Positions 55,933-64,000 of a DNA stretch of 64,000 nt are shown here, piece after piece (the stretch's first letter is position 1; the number at the start of each line of letters is the position of its first letter). Location: assembly GCA_035610365.1 (NCBI GenBank), contig CM069432.1:14136001-14200000 (forward strand), in the 5' to 3' direction. Source of the DNA: Aquatica leii. Its lineage: Eukaryota; Arthropoda; Insecta; Coleoptera; Lampyridae. Below the pieces are notes generated by a model. It made no database searches, was not told the DNA's origin, and saw only the letters and a list, made by a program, of their open reading frames with translations. Both the position numbers and the translations under genes were made by a program.

Positions 55933-58636
55933 CGGGAGATGGGGGCACATTTGAACAGTAAAATTGTAGATGGTTAGAAACGAAATACCGGATTTTTATC
56001 AAGTTGGCAACATTGCCTATTATGTACTTAACAAGTGACAACATGGTTATAGATCGGTCGCTTTCATGCTTGTTTTTTATGTTGATGTTTTGTTTTGTGA
56101 CAGAAAATTACAATATCGGACCCACACAGTTTGTTAAATTTTATTGAACAAACGTGAATTTCTTGTTCTGTTGGTACTTTATAGTGTAATACTGTTCTGA
56201 AGAAGTAACTGGAAAGTCGTTTCTGAAAGGTAAAATTAACCTAGAAGTTGTTACTTTTATTTGAACAATTTGTTGTTATTGGAGCACTATTAAACAGTTC
56301 GCCTGAGGCATCTTTGAACATTGTTCAAACGTGCCCCACACGAATGTGTATATGTATAGGTTGCATGTTCATCGTGACATAACGTGAAAAATGAAAGAAT
56401 ACGTTTGTTGTAGTGTCTTATAATGGTCAGAAATTACATAAAAAAATGAACCAAACCAGCATTTGCCAAGGAGGACATGCAAAAAGCGATGGATAGCGTA
56501 AAGAATAAGAAGAGTAAAGCAGCTGCAGTTTATGACGCGAGTCACACTGCTCTTTTTTATCGATTAAAGAAATAAGGAGAGAATGGTGCACCACCAAAGC
56601 GTTCAGAGAGTTATTCATCAAAACATATTATCAGACAGGTATTTACTAATGAACAAGAAGAACTTCTAGTTTCGTATGTTTTTAAATGTTCTCGTATGAA
56701 TTACGGTTTAACATATAAACTATTACGAAAAATGGCAATGATTACTCATTGGTGTTAGGTAAAAACTTTCCAGAAACATGGAGGAAAAATAACACTGCTG
56801 GTCTGGAATGGGTTTGTGGATTTATGAAAAGGCATTTAAATCTGTCTTTGCGTAAGCCCGAAAATAGAAGCCTCTCAAGGGCGACTAGCTTCAATAAAAC
56901 AAATGTTATGGAACTTTATGAGAATTATCATCGAGCTCTTCAAAAGCATTCTTTCACAGCTAGCACAATTTTCAATCTCGATGAAACCGGTGTGATGACT
57001 GTTGTTCAGGCTCCGAATATAATTACTCAAAAAGGAATAAAGCAGGTGGGATAAGCCGTATCCTGGAAGCGTGGAACCTTTGTTGCAACGGTCGGAATTG
57101 TTAGTGCATCAGGAAACATTGTACCCCCAGTTTTAATATTCCCCCGAGCAAGATTTCACAAAACCTTCATGAACGGTGCGCCACCAGGTAGCTTAGGTCT
57201 GGTCAATACTCCCAGCAGCGAGTGGATGACTTCATCACGATTTCTCAAAACTCTGCAGCATATAGTAAATCACACAAAATGCTGTAAAGATAATCCAATT
57301 TTACTTCTTTTGGACACTCACGAAAGTCATTGCTCAGTGGATGCAATTATATATGCAAAGGAAAGCGGAATTGTAATGGCCACTTTTCTCCCGCATTGCA
57401 CCCATCGGTTGCAGCCGTTGGATGTCTCTGTAATGGGCCGTTTCTAAGCAAAATACAAAGTAGTTCAAAATGATTGGGTGTTGTCACATCTCGGCAAGAC
57501 AATTACAATTCACAATATTGCTGATCTTGCAGGTAAAGCATTTTAAAATGCTTTCACAATAAAAATTATAACGGCTGGTTTTCATAAACCGGGAATATAT
57601 TCTTTTGTTAGGAATGCATTCTCAGATGAAGATTTTGATGCATCAAGTGTCATTGATAGACCCAACGTAGACCTGTCTATATCCGAACAACCATTGTGCA
57701 GTTTAGCATTGCTTAAGGTAGATGGTACACAGACAAATAATGTGTCTCATATGCCATCAATGGTTTTACCAGAAGCCGTACGTCCATATCCCAAGGCACC
57801 GCCTAGAAGTGAGAACTCCCGGGAAAGAAAGAGGGGTCGATCAAAAATTCTTATTGAAACCCCAGAGAAAGAGGAATTAGAACCACAGGGGATTTAGAAG
57901 CAGAAAATAATTAAGGTCACAGAAAGTTTTCGCTGAAACATCTAGCGAAAGTGAGTGTTTCTCCATTCATGATGACTCTGATGGGCCATTGTCAGAAGGA
58001 GATGAAAATAAGGAATTAGATGATAAAGTCGATCATGCAAATTTATCTGTGAATGACTACGTAATTGTTCAATTCTGCACTAAAAAAACTAAAGTGCATC
58101 ACGTAGGTCAAATAAAACAAAAAGTTCAATTTTTAAGGAAGAAAGGCTTGAAATTATATGTTTCTTGTGTTGAAGACATTTTAAATGTAGAAGTTGAAGA
58201 TGTAGTTCGCCAGGTAAATTCTTCTTCGAATATAAAAGGCACCGAACGGACATCATCACTAATGTCATTTAATATTGACCATTCACAATTTAATTTTAGG
58301 TAATGTATTAACATTAAGTAGCTTGAATGACATGTAAAACACACTTTGTTTAAATTATAGTTTTGGATTATGTCTTTTATTATTATTCATGTTCAAATGT
58401 ACCCCAACCATTGTTGAAAGGTACCCCGATATAGAAAACAATTAAACAGTCGTAGCGCCCTTAAAAAAATAATTGTATAATATGAAAGAATCGCACTAAA
58501 TATAGAATCTATTTATTGGATATGAAACTTATTATATATGAGCATACCACTGTCTATGCAATGAAGTATTAGTATGAATATAATCGAAACAGAAGAGCCT
58601 TATTTAAAAAGTGTTGAAAGGTGCCCTTCTCTCCCC
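55933..58636 (+). mobile_element. pogo/Tigger-type transposon
   Basis: Terminal repeats of about 26 bp: CGGGAGATGGGGGCAC... at 55933, and the complement of ...GGTGCCCTTCTCTCCCC ending 58636, both next to TA. Related TTGAA(C/A)...(G/T)(T/G)(G/A)CCCC units recur inside both ends (about 56310-56340 and 58391-58430). The gene between them is a pogo/jerky-type transposase. Borders rest on imperfect TIRs. Confidence 0.7.
56423..58303 (+). pseudogene. pogo/Tigger (jerky-type) transposase
   Basis: ATG at 56423 (MVRNYIKK) meets a TGA after eight codons, then the psq helix-turn-helix EDMQKAMDSVKNKKSKAAAV. A CENP-B-like second DNA-binding region follows (GLEWVCGFMKRHLNLSLRKP). The DDE domain shows TIFNLDETGVMTVVQAPN (first Asp), GTFVATVGIVSASGNIVPPV, PILLLLDTHESHCSVDA (second Asp; the usual DNHESH is DTHESH), and LPHCTHRLQPLDVSVMGRF (third Asp). 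A basic Pro-rich tail and the C-terminal segment NDYVIVQFCTKKTKVHHVGQ end at 58303. At least five stops or frameshifts break it. Confidence 0.88.
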
Positions 58637-58801
58637 TACATTTGTAATAATAATAATTAACTAAATCTCAAATTCAGATTGGTTAAATCGTAAGAGTAAC
58701 AATAAAAATGTTACTTAATACGGATTCATACTTTGAACTGTAAACACAAAATAATTGTTCTTGATAAATTACACGAACACAATAGATTTTGTCTTGCAAA
58801 G

Positions 58802-60230
58802 TTAGTCTTCTATAGATAGCGAACACAATTTTGCTACTGGTCGTTTGAGTTCACCACTGCCGCACTTCACTGTCACAACTCGCGTGATGGTATCAGCTCC
58901 AGGATGCAGCTTAAGTACTCGACCTAAAAGCCATTTTGACGAACGAAGATTGTCTTTTTTTATGACGACAATATCGCCTATCTTAATGGGATCTTCATTG
59001 GTTTTCCATTTAATCTTTTGTTGTAATTCGTTGATATATTCTCTTGACCATTTGGACCAAAAGTGCTGCGTAATTCTTTGCAAATGTTGATAACGTATTC
59101 CGGAACTTCGGTTAAGTTGGGTTCAGGTAAAGAGGTAAAAGATCGTCCAATTAAAAAATGTCCAGGGGTTAAAACGTCAGTGTCATTTGGATTTGTGGTC
59201 AGTTGAGTCAATGACCGTAAGTTTAAAAATGATTTAATTTGAACAAGAATTGTATATAAATCCTCGTAAGTAAATAACGTTTTATTTAACACGCTTTTTA
59301 AATGATGTTTGACGCTTTTTAATCCGGCTTCCCAGAGTCCACCAAAGTGTGGTGTTCTGGAAGGTATGAAGTGCCATTGAATGCCTTCGTTTGCAGTATG
59401 AGCCAATACATTGTAAAAATTGGTTTTTAAAAATTCACCTAAGTTTTTTAATTCATTAGCAGCACCAACAAAATTACTGCCATTATCGATAAATATGTGT
59501 TGAGGTTTACCACGTCGTGAGATGAATCGTTTAAGGGTGGACAAAAACCCTTCTGTAGTTAAGTTCGTCAACAATTTTAAGTGTATTGCTTTAACTGATA
59601 AACAAACAAATGAACATATGTATGCCTTAATAACTTTATTTCCCCGCCCTATTCTGTTCTTTATAAGAAAGGGCCCCCGTAAGTTCGGGCCCGGCATGAA
59701 TCAACTGTTTGTGGATGTGATTAAAGACAAGTTTAGTAAAATGATGATGTTTTGGTAACAAAATTGGATGCCGTTCATCCAGATTTAAGTTAGATAGTTG
59801 TAAGCGACTTCCTACTCTAAGTACACCGTGTGTGTCTAAGAAAGGAGATAAACTTAACAGTTTGCTTTTGTTATTTAAATTTTTTTTTCTTTTTAAGTTT
59901 TCTATTTCATAAAAAAATGAATTTGCTTGTACAATTTTAACTAATTTTAATAGCGAGTTTCGTAATTCGTTTACTGATAACCCTCCCAAATTTTGATTGT
60001 CTTTGGACAACAAGCAATTATTTTTAAATCTGACACAATGCTACTAGTCTATTTAATTTAATGAGACAAGAATAATTTTCAAACGGAAACTGTTCTTCGT
60101 TAACGATTGTGTTAGCAAAGACTTTGTTTACGTAATTCTGGAATGTCGATGATACGTGATACCAATTTTTTGAATTACATAACTGTTAAATTGTTGAGAC
60201 TCGATTTGCTACGTAAGTTTTCCATCTATT
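58802..60230 (-). pseudogene. BEL/Pao integrase and C-terminal DUF5641-like domain
   Basis: Starts in METYVANRVSTIQQF (end of the RNase H region) and continues through NLGGLSVNELRNSLLKLVKI, the H2C2 entry (SPFLDTHGVLRVGSRLQLSN, ERHPILLPKHHHFTKLVFNH). The integrase core reads GPFLIKNRIGRGNKVIKAYI, HIFIDNGSNFVGAANELKNL (second catalytic Asp), FHFIPSRTPHFGGLWEAGLK-like HFGGLWEAGLKSVK (Glu). The stretch that should hold the first catalytic Asp is lost in a frame break near 59690. The end is HFWSKWSREYINELQQKIKW, GDIVVIKKDNLRSSKWLLGR and RPVAKLCSL, the usual BEL C-terminus. Three frames are used. Confidence 0.87.
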
Positions 60231-61322
60231 TGGAGAGTTCCTTCATGAGATTGTAGCTAGTAAAATAATTATTGAAGTAGACAGTATGATCTGTTGGATG
60301 TTCGATAACCTTTAGCAAATCTAAAACAACTTCAGATCCAAGTGGGATGTCTGCAGGCCCGTCATAATTTTTTGCTCCACAGTACACATCAAAATTGAAA
60401 CAATATCCTGTCGAAACGCAGAGCATCCAGTCCTTATAACCGAATCGTACCGGTTTGCCTCTAATGAACTGTTTTGCACTATGGTGTCCATAATAACGCA
60501 CCATAGCTTCATCTATGGAAAGATTTTTATGGAAATTCCCCACTGCCTAAATTTTTTGTTCAATAAGTTTATTAGCGGTCTCAGTTTTGCCATTTTATCT
60601 CTTTTATCTAACGTCAAGTTATTTGCAAAATGTAAATATTTCTTTATCTGTTGGAACCTATTTCTTGACATACTTGCAGCCACAAAGGGAACTTTCGTGT
60701 CGTCATCAAGGCTCCAGTAAAGGTGTTCTCTTGGAAGTTTATAATACCCAGTAAAAATAAGTATACCAATAAAACATTTTAAGTCTTCAGTTGTCACATC
60801 AAAATGGTGATCATTTTTTTGTTTAGCATATACTAATGATTCATCTTTTATTAGTTCCAATATTTCCCTATCAAAAATTTTTTCGAAAATCTGAAGTGGA
60901 GAACATTCAGCCAGAACTTTCTTTAGCTTACATAAATTTGGAAAGGTGTGGTTAGTATCTTCCATTTGAATACTTATGTTATTATTTGACCAATCTGGAA
61001 CCGAAGCCACCTTGCGTTTTTGTCTCTGTCGAGTAGATTTTTGAGGCTGTCGATGAAATTTTTGTGATGGTGGAATATATTCATCATCTTCATTGCTAGA
61101 TAAAAAATGCAGTTCGATTTGTCCAGGAACATCATTTGGAATCGAAGATATTGGAAACTCTTCATCTGAATAATTTTCCTCATCAGTGAGAACATCTACT
61201 TCTGGGGGTATAATAAGAATGTCTGCAGAGCGATCGTTGTTCTCTAAATTCTCAACTACTTCTTCTAAATGCAGGAATCGCCTACAATAGAATGATTTTG
61301 TGTTTATATTTGGATATTCCAT
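60226..61322 (-). pseudogene. piggyBac transposase 2 (PGBD-like), truncated
   Basis: ATG at 61322 (MEYPNINTKS) opens an acidic N-terminus (EVDVLTDEENYSDEEFPISS) and a basic patch, followed by DDE_Tnp_1_7: PLQIFEKIFDREILELIKDE, DLKCFIGILIFTGYYKLPRE, VPFVAASMSRNRFQQIKKYL, HFANN. A frameshift near 60540 leads into NLSIDEAMVRYYGHHSAKQF (first catalytic Asp present), IRGKPVRFGYKDWMLC and TVYFNNYFTSYNLMKELS. In the last the second catalytic Asp (FDNxFTS) is Asn. The protein then fuses into BEL sequence; third Asp and Cys-rich tail are missing. Confidence 0.87.
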
Positions 61323-61757
61323 ATCTGGAAAGCAAAAAACACAATTACATCTCCATGTACATAAATGACCCCATATTCAACCATTGTGCCCAAACAAGGA
61401 CAGCAAGATTTGAGGTTAAATAATTTTTTTATTGTAATTGAAAAATTTATACCAAAAATAAATATGAATTGAGTACTTACCTGAGAACTAATTATGTTGA
61501 TTTATTCTTAAAAATAATGTAATTCAATGAATATATTCACAATCATGAAAACAAGTGCCATAAGCTCAAAAGTAGGTTAGGTTTGATACTGTTACGTTAG
61601 CTACACTGAGGACATATATTCGTGCGAATTTAAATTTACGTTGCGTCATTATTACAGAACATTGTAATCTACTCAGAATTCTAATTTAAATACAGGTTTT
61701 CAACATAAAAAATTTTGAAGTAGGCGTCTTCAAATGAGGACAATGGTATAAAATGGG
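60231..61757 (-). mobile_element. piggyBac element 2, 3'-truncated, inserted in BEL
   Basis: The 5' terminus is at 61757, where the plus strand reads ...ATGGG next to TTAA (61758-61761), as for piggyBac. Transposase sequence starts at 61322 and stops abruptly at about 60231, where BEL sequence resumes with no TTAA or terminal repeat. The 3' half is therefore deleted. It is a different family from piggyBac 1 (its transposase is of PGBD2/3-like type). Confidence 0.8.
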
Positions 61758-61761
61758 TTAA

Positions 61762-62340
61762 AAGGTTGTTAAAAATCTTCGTTTATGATGCGTGATTTGT
61801 TAGGAAGAAATTTTAGATTTTCGGAAGCAAATTGCAACAAAGACCTAATTGCTAACAATGGAGAAGAAGTCATTCCGTAAGTGACCGTTTTTAGTAAATA
61901 ATATTTGAGTTCAGAATCTGGATTTTCTTTCCAAATAATGCCCTGATAGTTTCTATCATCTGGATGCACCCAAACGCATCGATACATTTTTGCAATGTCA
62001 CCGGATAGAACATTAGGATAGGTACGAAACCGAGCAAAAATGCCAAAAACGTCATCTTGAATTGTAGGCCCTGTACATTGAACTTTATTCATTCATAGTC
62101 CTGCATTCAATTGACAAGAGCCATCAAAAACTACTTGCAGTTTTGTGCTTTGACCAGATTCTTTAATGACTGGATGGTGTGGAAGAAAGAAACGAATATT
62201 TTCTGGCTGAGTTTCGTACATGCGGTTTAAATGACTGCATTCCTGCATAAAATTGACGTACATAGACTTTAAATTTTTATCTTTACTAAAACGTTTTTCT
62301 AATGCAAAAAAACGTGAGTTAGCAAGACTTCATGAATTAC
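61762..62340 (-). pseudogene. BEL/Pao reverse transcriptase, N-terminal part
   Basis: Minus-strand reading gives SRFFALEKRFSKDKNLKSMY, FFLPHHPVIKESGQSTKLQV, VFDGSCQLNAG, a stop, then CTGPTIQDDVFGIFARFRTY, LSGDIAKMYRCVWVHPDDRN and YLLKTVTYGMTSSPLLAIRS, typical of BEL RT. It ends with INEDF just before the expected YVDD box, exactly where the TTAA of piggyBac 2 lies. Confidence 0.87.
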
Positions 62341-63040
62341 CTAATTCGCATAAATTTTCTTTAAAAGGAATTTTTACGATGAATTGACGTGAGGTTTCCT
62401 TTCGAAAGTATTGCTCGCAGTATTGTTCTTCAGGAGTAAAAATATTATCATTTGAATTAAACTCATCAAACTGCCAGAACCTTTCAATTGATCTATGTAA
62501 ATCGGTTAAAGTTAAAAAAGATGAGGTTTCAATGGAAAATGTTAGTGTAGATAACAGCTCAGATAAAATCCAACCGAATTTAGTCTTTTGGAAAATTGGA
62601 GAATTTAATTGCTTAATTTGTCCTACACAAAGTAATTCGTGAAATACATTTGCACCAATTAAAATATCAATTTCTTTAGATTTGAAAAATACCAGATCTG
62701 CTAATTTGATGTTTGGAGGAACCGTCACTAATTGTGGATTAAACGAGCGTGATGTTAAAGAAGTAGTAATTTTTGGTAAAACTAAACAAGAAATTTCAAG
62801 TTGAAAGTTGCTTAAACGAGATTTCACTGCCAATTCAACCTTGTGAATAATGTTTATAGTACTTTGATTAACTCCTTTTAAGCTAATATCAATAACCTTG
62901 CATTTTAAATTCAATTTGTTGCATAAATTCTCGGCAGTAAAATTAGATTGAGATGCAGAATCGAGTAAAATGTTGACTAGATGACCATGATTAAGAACAT
63001 CAAATGCTTCTACGGTAGCAGTTGATAAAAGAATTTGCAA
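62330..63040 (-). pseudogene. BEL/Pao aspartic protease (DUF1758-like) and linker
   Basis: LLSTATVEAFD and VNILLDSASQSNFTAENLCN form the protease active-site region (LLDSASQ in place of the common LLDTGSx). It is followed by VELAVKSRLSNFQLEISCLV, LADLVFFKSKEIDILIGANV (flap and C-terminal ILIG block) and the start of the linker (FGWILSELL, EQYCEQYFRKE). A 236-codon open frame with no internal break; the polyprotein frame continues with a stop into RT. Confidence 0.85.
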
Positions 63041-63049
63041 ATCAGTAAT

Positions 63050-63992
63050 ATTAGTTGCAAAATTTAAAACATTTTGTTCGTTGGAACTTTTATCGTCAAT
63101 ACCTACCTAGGCGACTTGTGGAAATTCTAAGTTTCGAGTTAAATGTAAAATCGTGTGATGGCGTTCTTAGATGTTCTGCAAGAAGTAAAAGATCTGCAAT
63201 CTGAAATAAAATGACCTGATTTAAGACAATTTGAACAAATCTTTAATTGTTTTGCGCGATTACTTTTGTTCACACTTATAAATTAGATGATCACCTTTAC
63301 AATTACTACATACAATGGTACTAACTCTGGTGAATGTTTGTGTTTTTAATGCACGATTAGATTTAAGTTTATTTTGTTGGTTACCTTTCATGTTATGAAT
63401 AATTTTTAACGTACTTTTTTATTGTTTAAAAATGTAACAAATTTTCTAATTTAGATATTGAATTGGTAAAGTTTGGGTCATTTTGTATTGTGGTTTCCCA
63501 TTCTTTCACTGTATGAATAGCAAGTTTAGTTATAATAATAGAAACTATCAATGTTTACCAGGTATGGACCGCTTGATCGAACGATTTGAGACATTGTATA
63601 TAATATCAAATAAATTTCTTAACGCTAAATGTGACTCGCGTGTTATAGTTGGAATTTCAAGCAAAATTTTAATATGATTATTTATTTCCTTTTTGTTATC
63701 ATAACCTTTTTTCAAAATTGATATTGCTACGATAACGTTAATACGTTAACTTTTAAACATCGTTCAATTCTTTTTTCTTATTAATTAAAGAATTGAAAGC
63801 ATCGTAAAATTCGTACCAATGCGTAAAACTACCGTCAAATGAAGGCAAATTAATAGTTAGTAATTTTACTAATGTAATTGATTTGCTTTGAGAAACAGGA
63901 ATTACTTGCTTGACGTCGTTATCGCGTTCATTATTAGAAATAAAATATTTTGATAAAATCGTTTCCGCCTTACTTGTGAAATTGAAATACAA
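63050..63992 (-). pseudogene. BEL/Pao gag with zinc knuckle, partial
   Basis: The frame 63992-63753 has LTINLPSFDGSFTHWYEFYD, a close match to the BEL/Pao gag block LPKFxGxxxxWxxFxDxF. Downstream in other frames a knuckle of the form CxxCKGDHLIYKC is readable near 63300-63260. Several stops and frame changes lie between. The gene begins beyond the right edge of the window. Confidence 0.75.
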
Positions 63993-64000
63993 ATTTTAAA

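Larger units (their letters stand above)
58660..64000 (-). mobile_element. BEL/Pao retrotransposon, split by a truncated piggyBac, continuing past the right edge
   Basis: From right to left: gag (64000-63050), protease (63040-62330), RT start (to about 61762), piggyBac (61757 to about 60231), then BEL again as the end of RNase H/connection (60230), integrase and DUF5641 end (58802). RT after IRRDF-like INEDF and most of RNase H are missing. The likely history is a piggyBac insertion followed by one deletion that removed the piggyBac 3' half and the adjoining BEL RT/RNase H. LTRs were not identified. Confidence 0.85.

Noticed and set aside
1..64000. CRISPR array, tRNA or rRNA genes
   Set aside because: No regularly spaced repeats with unique spacers, no tRNA box pairs and no rRNA-like conserved sequence were found by reading; the organism appears to be an animal.

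Overview
This is AT-rich animal DNA, very probably from an insect. The basis is the set of transposable-element families: Jockey and R1/I-type LINEs, BEL/Pao and Ty3/Gypsy LTR elements, Penelope-like elements (PLEs), mariner, piggyBac, pogo/Tigger, a FLYWCH-MULE and a ZMYM1-type hAT. A beetle is plausible but is only an inference. I found no convincing host gene, tRNA, rRNA or CRISPR array. The window reads as a nested transposon graveyard with one nearly fresh element, the mariner.

Layout. 1-2471 (-): Gypsy A (gag, protease, RT; the RT lost its YxDD box), with its 5' LTR and primer-binding site at the right end. 2472-8880: mostly unannotated AT-rich DNA holding a sharply bounded foldback element (6155-6679). 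8890-11363 (-): Gypsy B (RT, protease remnant, coiled-coil gag, very short LTR). 12700-13750 (-): decayed LINE RNase H tail. 16863-17193 (+): a second LINE tail. 17297-23305 (-): one hAT transposase gene split by three insertions: a MITE/foldback pair (17656-18950), an unidentified piece (about 19400-20640) and a piggyBac bounded by TTAA (20728-22871). 25302-26920 (+): BEL/Pao pol fragment. 26939-31745 (-): near full-length Jockey LINE with both ORFs. 34443-34884 (+): candidate LTR plus primer site. 35640-36560: PLE copy 1. 36565-41155: two LTR-plus-leader pieces facing each other. 41190-42532 (-): mariner with intact transposase, TIRs and TA duplication. 43486-45602: PLE copy 2, a palindrome split by a solo LTR. 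45966-47910: foldback modules split by an LTR-like insert. 47986-49874 (+): MULE with 9-bp target duplication. 50520-51060: TACG-rich stretch. 53569-55450 (+): PLE copy 3 with inverted arms. 55933-58636 (+): pogo/Tigger. 58660-64000 (-): BEL/Pao element continuing past the right edge, split by a truncated piggyBac.

How it fits together. Almost every coding stretch is a transposon gene broken by stops, frameshifts or deletions, so apart from the mariner nothing here is likely to work as a protein gene. The most informative structures are the junctions: insertions that can be removed on paper to reconnect the host element (hAT, PLE 2, the 46-48 kb foldback, BEL), and three PLE copies that each place an inverted copy of their 3' end head-to-head with their own sequence, with hammerhead-like CTGANGA...GAAAC cores in the terminal regions. 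All family assignments come from reading the translations by eye; no database search was run.
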